From contig OZ022502.1 of NCBI GenBank assembly GCA_963989385.1, positions 12,139,001-12,203,000 on the forward strand: DNA of 64,000 bases. The letters are read 5' to 3'. Below, in pieces: positions 28,601 to 38,194 of this stretch (the stretch's first letter is position 1; each line of letters opens with the position of its first letter). Position numbers and translations under genes: made by a program. The notes under the pieces were generated by a model. It was not told the DNA's origin. It was given only the letters and a program-made list of their open reading frames with translations, and searched no databases. This stretch comes from Ctena decussata. Lineage: Eukaryota > Mollusca > Bivalvia > Lucinida > Lucinidae.

Positions 28601-31600
28601 TGTCCGAAGTTGATGTATTTATAAATACAACATCTCTGGTGCAGTTTGTTAACGGCATTTGCAGAACTAGGTATACAGCCTCTTGAGCACTAACTTCTAC
28701 ACTATTTGAAAAAACATTTCCAATATGCCTCACTTGTCTTTTGATATCCATGTTGTCGTTTCTCGCCTCTTTGGCTGCTGAATATAATAAATTACTCATT
28801 CCCCTTTGCGACTTACTGATATATGAAACAATGTACATAGCACATGCATATGGATCAAGCACAAACTGCATATCAATATTTGCCTTCCATGCCTTCAATA
28901 CAGTCTTATTGTATAAATTTACACGGATCTCACTTGGTTTTCTTTTCAAAAACACCTTTGATGATTTTAATGAGCTTCGAATGCATCGGATGTAATCCTC
29001 TTCACTCATCTGAACAACTGTTGTCAGAAATTGTTTGTATGTCATATCATATCCATTTTTTTCATTATTCATTTTTTTCTGTAAGTTTTGGTGTAACTTG
29101 ATGTACTTATCCTGGTCTACTTCAAGCGGATCTAACACCATTGTACATGGAAGTGGGGGTAATGGATATCCAAAGCGGCATATTTTGTCAACTTTTTTTC
29201 TACATGTTCTAGAATGTTTGTGAATTTGAATATCTGTCAAATGTTTCATTTCTTGGTCATCCACACAACACTGTAAAAACTCATCCACAAAAGCAGTTAT
29301 TTCGGCATTTGTGTTCACATTAAATTTTGGGGCATTTTCAATCCAAACAATCATGTGAATGTGTGGTGAACCTCTTTGCTGAAATTCAACTCGATAAAAG
29401 TAATCAGTAAGTTTTCCAATAGGTTTATGGTCACTTTTCAAAACCGAATTAATAAATTCATGCACTCTATGATCAAAGTATCTGGAGCAAGTGACAGGGT
29501 CTGCCTGAACAAGTTTAATCTTTTGTTCCCATGTAAGATTATTTACCTGTTCATCAGTGTATTCAACATTATTATTTAAGTTAGCTAACATTTTCAAAAG
29601 ATCAGTCCATCTTGTATCAGCAGACGATAGAGACATAAACCAGGTGGGTAGGCCTAACTGGCGTATCATTGCAAACACATCCTTTTTCTTAGTCTCTAAA
29701 TATGCTGGCGAATTTCTAATTTGCTTAAACAAATAATAACCTTCATCCCTTTTAACAATGTTGTCAATATAATTTGGATCTCTTGCTTGTGCAGCAGTCA
29801 TAGTGTTTGTTCCAGTTTGACACCTTCTGACAGCAAGATTGGCTTTATCATTTAACTGTTTCATCTGTATTTTTTTCAGCTTGAAAAATATGTTTGGCAC
29901 ACTGTTAGCAGCTCGTCTGTCTACACTCCTTAACTCCCATTTTGCTATATCACTGTAATATACTGGTACCATTCTTTTGTCATTTTCCATTCTTTTTTGT
30001 CCGCAGTATATGCTTGGGAAACAAAGGAATTCTGAATCTTTGTCTTGGTAGATACTTAATGGTTGCTGACCTTCTCCAGGTGCAAAGGTAAATGTAGAAT
30101 TTCTGTTTTCAATATTTGCATCATCTAAGAGAGTATCAATGTTTCCGACATTTTCTTGGCTAACTTCTTCTGCATCAGAATCATACAGTTCATCACTGGA
30201 TGATCTTTTTGCACTAGAACTTACTGAATCAGATTCATTTTTGAGAAGTTCACATGAATTTTCATGAAAAGTTTTTTTGTTATGACATTCATCTTGTGAT
30301 ATTGCACCTACAGTCGAATTACTTGTTTCAGATGACACAAACTCTTCTATTAATTCATTGCAATCTTCTGTAACACTTTTGATCCACTCCTCATCTATAT
30401 CTACATTTGCATTCTTATACAAATCGCTCGATTTCATCAACCAGTGTAATGCAACAAGCACTCTGAGTGGTCTTACATTTTCAGAGAATGCACAAGACTT
30501 AAATGACATTCTTTTTTTCAGTTTCACTGCTACTGTTACATTTTCGTTAAACGGTCTGGGCAATGCATCAATGACAGGTTGTATGTCTACTGGAACGTTT
30601 ACAACATTTCCTTTAACTGACAACTGACGGCCTCTTGGCAATTCTCTAATCTGCATAAATGGTATTCGCAAAGCAATTAAACGCTCCTCTAGTGGAAACA
30701 GATCCAATTCTTTAGGTTTTGTAGGCCACTCCATTCCATTTAAAACAGATAATTTAGGAACTTTTCCTGCACAAATACTGCTTTTGCAAGTTACACATAC
30801 CCATTCCTTATTATCAATGGATATAAATTTTGTCAAATATTTTTGTTGTTGATCATAAGACAAAGACGTAACTTGAGACACACTATGTTTAAACCATGTC
30901 TGGTGGCAACAGCTGCATATGTATACTGGACCAATTGATATGCTTTTATGAAAGAGCTCTATACATGTGTTTATATCAAAACCAGATTTTCTTCGTTTTG
31001 AAGCTATACATTCATTTTCATGAAATATTGGGTTTTTACGTTTAGAAGATTTCCTGTTACAATCTAGTATCTTTTCTGTCTGATTATTTCTGGAGTCTGC
31101 TCTCCATTGTTGTTTTGCAACTCTTTCTTTTTCCACATTGTATGGATTCATTCTAGCCTTCTTCTTAGATTTGTTTTGTATCTTAATTTCCCTTTTTTTG
31201 AAATCATATGACTGTCGACTGATTTTTTTTTGTTCTGCCTCCCACTGATTATATTGCTCAATCAATCTAGTTCTTCTTTTACAAGCCTTTTGATTAAAAT
31301 TTTCCTTAGCTTTAAAGTCCTCAGATTGCCTTGCCTTTTGTTTTGATTCTCTGTTCGATTTCTTATCTTTTGCATTGTAGTCCTCAGATTGCCTTGCCTT
31401 TTGTTTTGATTCTCTGTTCGATTTCTTATCTTTTGCTTTGTAGTCCTCAGATTGCCTTGCTTTTTTCAATGACTCTCTGTGACATTTCTGATCTTTTGCT
31501 TTGTACTCATCAGATTGCCTTGCCTTTTGTTTTGATTCTCTGTTCGATTTCTTATCTTTTGCTTTGTAGTCCTCAGATTGCCTTGCTTTTTTCAATGACT

Positions 31601-33404
31601 CTCTGTGACATTTCTGATCTTTTGCTTTGTACTCATCAGATTGCCTTGCCTTTTGTTTTGATTCTCTGTTCGATTTCTTATCTTTTGCTTTGTAGTCCTC
31701 AGATTGCCTTGCTTTTTTCAATGACTCTCTGTGACATTTCTGATCTTTTGCTTTGTACTCATCAGATTGCCTTGCCCTTTGTTTTGATTCTCTGTTTGAT
31801 TTCTTATCTTTTGCTTTGTACTCCTCGGATTGCCTTGCCTTTTTTTTTGATTCTCTGCTGTATTGGCGGTCAATTTCACGATATAATTCACGTTGTCTTT
31901 GTGTTCGCTTATATAGCCACTGATAAGTTCTTTTATCTGTTTTAATTGCTTCACTCTTTTTTTGTCTTCTCCTTTCCCTTTGATCCTTAAAGTACTTGCC
32001 AATTAAAGTGCTGTGATTCTCTTCTTCTGAATGATTTTCACTGTTACTTGTGTTAATCAGTGTGCGTATCATAGAACTGCCTTGACTTTGACTAAAATTC
32101 TTCCTATGCTTTTTACGTGATATTGTTTTCCATTCGGACATATCTGTCCTTGTTGTGAAGTGCAATGGCAACATGTCAAATTGTGTACTCATATCTATGT
32201 TCATGCTTCCGTAAAATGCATACATATATGCAACTAAATCTTCCAGATTATAAAAGGACTTTAATATGGATGTGCCATCAGGTGCAGATAAGCCATCTTG
32301 CCCATGTGAATGCGAATCGAAAAAGTGATACTGCTCTGTAGTTACATACACTGCTGAGCATATGTCTCTTATTATAACTAGCACTTGCTTTGATATCTGT
32401 AATGCTGAAGACAGTGATTGGTGAAGAGTAGGTAAATTGGAAGTCCCAAACTGCTGAATAGCTACACCTGATATAACATCAGATTTCAATACATTTAGGT
32501 TCCTATTTGAGACAGTGACCTCACATGGAATTTCTTCAAAACTTAATAGGTTGCTTTGCAGCATTACTTTCCCATCCAATCCAGAAATGATTTCTTTGTA
32601 CAAAGAATCACCCTCAATAAGCACGCTGTCAAGCATTTGTTGTGAGTTTATGTCTGAATATTGTTCATATATCAGAGCACATAAAGAATTTGTGACACAC
32701 TGACTTCCACGTGACTGTGGACTAAATATCTCATTTCCTTGATGAAATGATCCATGGATGGAATTCCTTGAAGTTGACAGATTTACTCCTGTAACACCAG
32801 AGTAATTCATCCGAATACCACTGAATGAGCTTCCTGGTATTTCATTTTGATCTGCAATGGGTGTAGCTATGTACATGGAATGTTTTGACTGTTCAGTTGT
32901 TTGCATCTGATCAGCAGACCCTGAGTCAGTGGTAGATTCCAGCAAAGTAAGAAGTGTGTGTTCAGTAACAACCGAAGGTCTATGTGCCGTACCAAGCATA
33001 CATTCAGGCACTATATCAGGTGTGTTCTCAATTAAACCATCAGGCAAACTATCAAGTGAACCATCAACTGAACTATATAGCAAACTATCAAGTGAACTGT
33101 TTGGCAAACTATCAAGTGAACTCTTTGCAAAACTATCAAGCACAGATGGCCCAGAGGGCTTAAAGAGGTGGGCTTTGACCTCCATCTGTTTATCAGCGCC
33201 CAGCACAGATGGCCCAGAGGGCTTAGAGAGGTGGGCTTTGGCCTCCATCTGTTTATCAGCACCCAGTGCAGATGGCCCAGATGGCCCAACTGCACCCAAG
33301 TCACCAGGTCCCCCATCTGGCACAGATCTGACAGGATCTGCAACATTGCAGTCTGGAATACCACCACCAACAATCTCATGTCTTGCTGCTCTCCTCTCCC
33401 TCAT
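25659..33404 (-). CDS. Helentron replicase-helicase polyprotein, copy 2 (N-terminal nonsense)
   Basis: A 2,581-codon open frame nearly identical to copy 1, with the same order: cysteine-protease-like region, charged repeats (nine units here), CxxC clusters, HUH nuclease (PHIHM, YIVSYISKS), PIF1-type helicase (GGAGVGKS, IIDEIS, VALSR) and EEP endonuclease (GFAETRL, GDFN, SDHK). All motif residues seen in copy 1 are retained. The start equivalent to copy 1 is at 33459..33461, but codon 11 is TAG (33429..33431), where copy 1 has CAG. The next in-frame ATG is 33404, which loses only 19 residues ahead of the first recognised domain. It also lacks a six-residue segment (MSVLSD) present in copy 1. 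Whether translation starts at 33404 is unknown; all catalytic domains remain intact. Confidence 0.88.
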   Translation of the reverse strand: MRERRAARHEIVGGGIPDCNVADPVRSVPDGGPGDLGAVGPSGPSALGADKQMEAKAHLSKPSGPSVLGADKQMEVKAHLFKPSGPSVLDSFAKSSLDSLPNSSLDSLLYSSVDGSLDSLPDGLIENTPDIVPECMLGTAHRPSVVTEHTLLTLLESTTDSGSADQMQTTEQSKHSMYIATPIADQNEIPGSSFSGIRMNYSGVTGVNLSTSRNSIHGSFHQGNEIFSPQSRGSQCVTNSLCALIYEQYSDINSQQMLDSVLIEGDSLYKEIISGLDGKVMLQSNLLSFEEIPCEVTVSNRNLNVLKSDVISGVAIQQFGTSNLPTLHQSLSSALQISKQVLVIIRDICSAVYVTTEQYHFFDSHSHGQDGLSAPDGTSILKSFYNLEDLVAYMYAFYGSMNIDMSTQFDMLPLHFTTRTDMSEWKTISRKKHRKNFSQSQGSSMIRTLINTSNSENHSEEENHSTLIGKYFKDQRERRRQKKSEAIKTDKRTYQWLYKRTQRQRELYREIDRQYSRESKKKARQSEEYKAKDKKSNRESKQRARQSDEYKAKDQKCHRESLKKARQSEDYKAKDKKSNRESKQKARQSDEYKAKDQKCHRESLKKARQSEDYKAKDKKSNRESKQKARQSDEYKAKDQKCHRESLKKARQSEDYKAKDKKSNRESKQKARQSEDYNAKDKKSNRESKQKARQSEDFKAKENFNQKACKRRTRLIEQYNQWEAEQKKISRQSYDFKKREIKIQNKSKKKARMNPYNVEKERVAKQQWRADSRNNQTEKILDCNRKSSKRKNPIFHENECIASKRRKSGFDINTCIELFHKSISIGPVYICSCCHQTWFKHSVSQVTSLSYDQQQKYLTKFISIDNKEWVCVTCKSSICAGKVPKLSVLNGMEWPTKPKELDLFPLEERLIALRIPFMQIRELPRGRQLSVKGNVVNVPVDIQPVIDALPRPFNENVTVAVKLKKRMSFKSCAFSENVRPLRVLVALHWLMKSSDLYKNANVDIDEEWIKSVTEDCNELIEEFVSSETSNSTVGAISQDECHNKKTFHENSCELLKNESDSVSSSAKRSSSDELYDSDAEEVSQENVGNIDTLLDDANIENRNSTFTFAPGEGQQPLSIYQDKDSEFLCFPSIYCGQKRMENDKRMVPVYYSDIAKWELRSVDRRAANSVPNIFFKLKKIQMKQLNDKANLAVRRCQTGTNTMTAAQARDPNYIDNIVKRDEGYYLFKQIRNSPAYLETKKKDVFAMIRQLGLPTWFMSLSSADTRWTDLLKMLANLNNNVEYTDEQVNNLTWEQKIKLVQADPVTCSRYFDHRVHEFINSVLKSDHKPIGKLTDYFYRVEFQQRGSPHIHMIVWIENAPKFNVNTNAEITAFVDEFLQCCVDDQEMKHLTDIQIHKHSRTCRKKVDKICRFGYPLPPLPCTMVLDPLEVDQDKYIKLHQNLQKKMNNEKNGYDMTYKQFLTTVVQMSEEDYIRCIRSSLKSSKVFLKRKPSEIRVNLYNKTVLKAWKANIDMQFVLDPYACAMYIVSYISKSQRGMSNLLYSAAKEARNDNMDIKRQVRHIGNVFSNSVEVSAQEAVYLVLQMPLTNCTRDVVFINTSTSDKRIQLLKSKSVLGELPPDSTKIMSDNVIKRYSKRPKVLENWCLADYVSQLNIVYPEGMKTDMDDEVNDDISMENENDDRPDMDNEENDTVVDNNVDKCFHDDMALITLKNGIKIKRRATYKIIRYVRFNHNSDEENHFREKLLLFYPWRNEQNDLKGNFGTYKEHFESMKHMIELKCREYEHHVEELEQARDMAETECDAFDEIAPGTEQIEADTAEENAVESEAFVYFNPDRAYEHRNYDIAIEIGCSVSAPQINPNENILPEQQYRELLRCLNTKQMHFYNHVIHWIKTKDEPLYTFLSGGAGVGKSVVIRALYQTLFRMLNLREGENADDISVLLCAYTGKAAFNISGSTISSAFKQKYKQSDQTLSCDNLNTFRSKYRNLSVVIIDEISMVSNSMLNFIDQRLQELKGTRKPFGGVSIIAVGDLYQLKPVSGNWIFNTSAKGAESLSVNLWKEYFTMFELTEIMRQKNDLEFAQLLNRLRHNELTEADKLKLKTCETISTADDHWLNAPHLFAENHFMHLFNHSIISSMHAEKVIVPCHDSVVSPKLSKDKQDAKIKQISTDPSKTANLHCSLTVVVDMIYDINVNINTEDGLANGASCVVKFIEYKQAIQNRPSIIWVQFDNEKAGIETREKFKKRGFYHDKINDNWTPIFDIQRTFTNDRRNITFERIQFPLQPSAGRSVHRAQGTTLNRVVIDLSQQRARKVPHIHYVALSRVRSLQNLQILNFNEKALALDEQVHTEMKRFYDEAMLKLCYIPLDSVDSSSHFKVAFNNCRSLHKHIEDVRNDYNLLSAHVIGFAETRLHQNDDTIDYNIHGYRLIRNDQETNIQANRPSHGLAIYVNDDVGVTPVLSYSSQKLEFTSINIEHVLCKMQIVVLYKSPGLSYHNLKSLLERKLVPHLDVAKPLLVIGDFNINIFQGCSDIVKFMDQTFACKSYIDQPTTDSLSAIDLVFSNQNGSVGTVETYWSDHKIVYYHT
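31296..31862 (-). repeat. Nine 63-bp in-frame repeats inside Helentron 2
   Basis: Same 21-residue unit as in copy 1, but more regular: SNRESKQKARQSDEYKAKDQ and CHRESLKKARQSEDYKAKDK alternate three times, suggesting spread of a two-unit (126-bp) block. One unit fewer than copy 1. Confidence 0.93.
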
Positions 33405-33428
33405 CTGTAACCGATTAGCTGCATTCCT

Positions 33429-33461
33429 CTAAGATGGTGACTTGTGCTTTGTCTTAGGCAT
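33429..33461 (-). pseudogene. Ancestral start of Helentron 2, cut off by a TAG codon
   Basis: Reads MPKTKHKSPS then stop. The stop differs from the glutamine codon of copy 1 by C to T (coding strand). The downstream frame continues unbroken to 25659. Confidence 0.85.
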
Positions 33462-33663
33462 TCTTCTGGAAATACACCCAACATGAAAACCATACATTTT
33501 ACTATATACAATTGATTCAGTTGTTCATTTTAGTAATTAAAACAATATTGCACAACATTTACAGTTTAAAATGCGTGTTTCCATAACTGTATCACAGGTA
33601 ATTTTAGTACATCAGTCTGGCATCAGTCTGTACTGAATTGATTTAAAAAAAACAACAAAAAAA

Positions 33664-34752
33664 CAAGAGATGTTTGTAAAACATGTGTTGCCTCAAAGAA
33701 GGCAAACTTCCCTCCCAAATATGAGGACTGTAGATAGAATGATGCATGAGTTAATGCTTGGAAACCATAACCATATTACAGAACTGAAGAAAAGCATTGC
33801 AAACGACTGCCTGATATCCCGCCACTGCAAACCTTTTTCACACACCCATTTTTCAAGATTTAAGCATGTATATAGCCAGGGGATGGGGGCGGGGTGACTT
33901 TCATGGGGTAAATGGGGTAAATTTTAGCATCACTGGAGGCTTTCATCACTCTTATCACTTGCTGAAAGTTCTGAAAAGTTGCTTCTTACTCTGATTTCAT
34001 ATTGAATTTTTAATGATTTTATATAGAGGATCTTACATGAGTGCTCATGTATTATTGAATTTATTAAACGAGTTGGGGAAAATGATAAGATGCGAGGCTT
34101 TGCCGAGCACCTTATCGTTAATGAATTCAATAATACAGGAGCACAAATGCAAGATTCTATTTATCATGTGACACTAAAATCGCATTTTATTAGCAAATTT
34201 TGCATAAAAACGTCATGATTTCGCCATTAGAAAACGTGACGTTTTATGGACGTCAATGCATAACGTTACGACATAATTTGCATATTTAATCCACTAGTGG
34301 ATTATAGTTTTTAATGCATGGCTTTATTACACTCTCAGACGCGACGTCATATGATAAACATGTATATAGTCCCAGGGCAGGGGCAGATAACCCCCAATGA
34401 TAAAATTTCTATGCTCATAAAAAGCTTTTGTGACTTGGATCATATTTGTGAAGTTTCATCATGATACTCCAAGTAATAAAGGAACTAGAGGCCAGAAACC
34501 AATTTTTGTACATTGACAAGTGTCATAACTCTGTCAGAAATTAACGAAATTTACCCATTAACAATATCAAGCGACACATTGTCATTACATATGCATATGC
34601 AAAATTTGAAGGAAATCTGTTGATAAATACTTAAGTTACCGAACGGAAATGAAGTGCGGACAGAAGGACGGATGTACGTACTACGGATGGACAAACACAC
34701 GGACAGTCAACGTGAAAACACAATAACCCGCCACTAACGTGTGGCGGGATAT
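33664..34752 (+). mobile_element. Copy-2 version of the hairpin element and nested insertion
   Basis: Corresponds to 11441..12540: GAGGACTGTAG unit, left arm ATATCCCGCCACT at ~33813, nested TATATAGAGGATC insertion at ~34020..34372, GGAC-rich run and CCCGCCAC/GTGGCGGG hairpin at 34727..34748. Confidence 0.6.
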
Positions 34753-36200
34753 AATGACTTTAAGCTCTGATCTACTGACTTCAAAAGAAATAGGGGTCAT
34801 CTACTCATCATGACGAACTTCCCTACCAAATATGAGGACTGTAGTTGAATAATGGGTCAGTTATTGATCAGAACCCATAACCATGATATTACAAATATTG
34901 AATGACCGTGACGCTTGACCTACTGACCTCAAAAGAAATGGGAGTCATCTACTCATCAAGACAAAGCTCCCTACCAAACATGAGGATTATATGTTGAACA
35001 AAGGATGAGTTATTGATAGAAAACCATAACAATGTTATTACAGAACAGAATGACCTTGGCCTTTGACCTACTGACCTCAAATCATATAGGGGTCATCTAC
35101 TCATTAGACAAAATTTCTGACCAAATATGAGAACTGTAGGTTGAACAATGAATGAGTTATTGATCGAAAACCATTTCATGATATTATAGTTATGATATTA
35201 CAGTTATGAAATACCGTGACCTCTGACCTAGTGACCTGAAAATAGTGGTCATTTACTCATTATGATAAATCTCCCTACTTAATATGAGAACTGTAGGCTG
35301 AACTATGGGTGAGTTATTGATTAGAAACTATAATCATGATATTATGGTACTAAATGACCTTGACCTTTGATCTGCTGACCTCAAAAGAAAGAGGGGTCAC
35401 CTACTCATCATGCAATCCTCCCAGCCAAATATGAAAACAGTAGGTTGAACAATGGATGACTAATTGACTGGAAACCATAATCATGATACTACAAAACTGA
35501 ATGACCTTGACCTACAAACCTTCCTACCAAATATGAGAACTGTGAGTTAAATGATGGAATTGAAATCACTGAATGACATTGTCCTACAGATCTCATAAGA
35601 AAAAGGATCATCTACTAAACACGAACTGTAGGTTGAACAATGAATGAATTATTACTCAGAAACCATTTCATGGTATTACAGTATCGAATTACCTTAACCT
35701 TTGATGAACTGACCTAAAATTTAGGGTCATCTTTTTAATATGACAAACCTCCCTACTGAGTAAGAGAACTGAAGGTTGAACAATAGATAAAGTATTTAGC
35801 AGAAACCATAACCATGTTATTACAGAACTAAATGGAATGTTCTTGATCTTTGACCTATGTCCTCAAAAAAATAGGGATCATCTATTCACCATGATGAAGC
35901 TTTTTAAATACAATAATGATGACTTGCGATGATTTTACATCCTTTTCAACAGTATCTCAGTTATATCAGGAGGATGGGACGATGATAATGAAAGGCTGTG
36001 TGCAATGGAACCCAGTTTACGGTAGGAAAGAATCTCGCCTCAAGCTAGGCTGCAGCCCGGTCCGCTAGATCAGGAGGCCAGCACTTAACCCACTGAGCTA
36101 CCGGGCTCCAAAGACAAGGATTGTAGTTTGAACAATTGATGAGTTATTGATCCGTACCAATAATCATATTATTACAGAACTGAATGATCTTGACCTTTGA
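34753..36200 (+). repeat. Tandem array, ~130-155-bp unit, copy 2
   Basis: Duplicate of 12541..13990 with the same units and the same tRNA-like interruption (36040..36109). Few substitutions; no unit gain or loss noticed. Confidence 0.85.
36040..36109 (-). mobile_element. tRNA-derived SINE head, copy 2
   Basis: Starts GGAGCCCGGTAGCTCAGTGG on the minus strand, with an intact A box and a B-box remnant GGGCTGCAGCC. Its first bases resemble a tRNA acceptor arm more than the copy at 13831..13897 does. Not a functional tRNA gene. Confidence 0.6.
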
Positions 36201-37005
36201 CCTCTGTTCAATTTAGGGTAATTTAAGGCCCAAAACTCTGGATTAATGTCATCTGATTGGTTATCAAATTTGGGTCAAGGTATTATGCCCATAAAATATT
36301 TGACCAAGTTTGGTTGGGAGTTGTTTGAACTAAGAGCGGGCTATTTTTGCAGACAATCAAGCGAGTTAATGAAAGAAAACTATACCTTCAGCCAAGTACT
36401 ATCTTGAATATGTGTTCCAATTCCCTCACGTCCACAATACAATCCCACACCAACACACTGTCTTTACACGTCACACTCCACAAAAGTTCCAATATTTATC
36501 CAAATCAGTTTCACAAAAGTTTAATGATCACAATTAAGGCAATGAAAATTAAAATGTTATAATATAAAAGTATATAGTCAACCACTCTGAATAATACAAG
36601 TGATCAGCGATACCTAGAAAAGAAAATTTGAAGGATTAAACAAAATATACATGTAAACAAATGTAATAGAAAACTATAGAATAAGATCAAGTAGAATTAA
36701 CTGAGAAAATGGAAACAGAATTAAAATAAGAAATTAATTACTAAAGGTAATATTCATTTTTCTAAGAAATATAATTTAAACTAAAGACTTAAAATTCATA
36801 GGAGCTGCAAAGAGAATATTTTCACAATCAGTGGTCAGCAAGGTGGTTAGTTTTAAACCCAGGAAGAGACCCTGTTTTAACACTGATGAAGTAATTCACA
36901 CTTGTCTTTCAGAATATGCTACAATTATATTTCGTAGCAAAACAAAACCAGTATTCAAATGCACTTACAGATATAACATGATGTCTGATTGGATAACGTC
37001 AAAAC

Positions 37006-37041
37006 TTTGCGACAGTATATTCTGCGATATACTGTCGCAAA
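37006..37041. other. 15-bp palindrome, copy 2
   Basis: Exact duplicate of the palindrome at 14796..14831, with neither arm changed although nearby bases differ. Confidence 0.7.
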
Positions 37042-37167
37042 CCCGACAGCATTATACAACGTCGCTTCTCCTTGGCTGACGTTTGGTTTTACACTGCTAA
37101 AAGCGCTTGTAATGGGTACAAAAAAGTACACTTTGTAAGATGAAAATGTGAAAAGGTGCATTTGAAT

Positions 37168-37329
37168 GGGGATAACTGTATTGAAAATTGTCATTTGGGG
37201 AGGTAAATTGTTGGTTTTATGGTCGCAAATTGCGTAGGGCGGCACGTCAGCTGAGCCGTAAAACGAAATTTCCAACCATAAAACCAACGATTTACCTCCC
37301 CAAATGACAATTCTCAATACAGTTATCCC
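37168..37329. mobile_element. Foldback element, copy 2
   Basis: Duplicate of 14958..15118. Its right arm retains ACA before GTTATCCCC, so the arms match better here than in copy 1. Confidence 0.7.
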
Positions 37330-38194
37330 CTAAATTATCTATTATGACACACATTTGATATGTGTTCACTTTGTCCAGAACGGAACACACTAGTTAATAT
37401 CATCTATCATCAGTGGCACTTACCCGGTACAGGGCTGAAATCTGCGATTCACTAAAACACAGATAATTGCTGTAATTTTCAACAAATTTAAAGAATTTGT
37501 ATAAATTATTGTACTTGTGAAATACAATGATAAACTGTGCACCAAATGCTACAGTGCGACAACAAATGATCTGTGTTGTAATAAATGTGGTTAAAATATT
37601 GGGTACGCATTTATCTTCCACCCTTATTTGATGGGGGTGGATTTTTTCTCTTTATAGATCAACAGCTTGAACAGGCTGGCTCCACCTGAAACAAGATAAA
37701 GTGAATAATTTTTGAGTTGTTCAGAAAAGGTAAACACAAGAAAAAAACACTTCTATATAACATGCATATTATTTTTGAATTTGTCAAATACATTCCTCAA
37801 AACCATTAACAGATCTAAAGAGTACAGAAGATGTACCTGTATGACCTGGGTTTTCTACTGTACATGACCAACTGCTGAAGACTTAGTGTAGTGAAGTATA
37901 TAATTTAACTCATTTGAGTCTTTCAGAAAGTTCAAAAGTTTTGCAAAGTTAGCTGAGTTTCAAACAAAAATTCTTTGTCTCAGATGGTCATGGCGAGAAC
38001 TTTCAAAACAACAAGGGGTGGAAGTAGACCGTTCTAGAAACTAAGAAAACCGGTGCTCCAAAAGTGCATGTAACAATTTGTATTTTGCCAAAAACACAAG
38101 GGTTATGTAAGATTATCGTGAACGTAATTATTTACCTAGTGTGAAATGATGGACAGTTGGACCGACAGAATGGATATTTAAGACAATCCTTGTG

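Larger units (their letters stand above)
24115..38194. repeat. Segmental duplication, copy 2
   Basis: This is the second copy of the block at 1..15986, on the same strand. Non-array homology stops near 38194 (15986 in copy 1), where both copies enter a ~150-bp minisatellite. Copy 2 then has about 1.1 kb of extra array before similarity to copy 1 resumes near 39285. Part of the left flank, near 24002..24114, is weakly similar to 22731..22890, which looks like an older local repeat of the same sequence. Confidence 0.95.
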
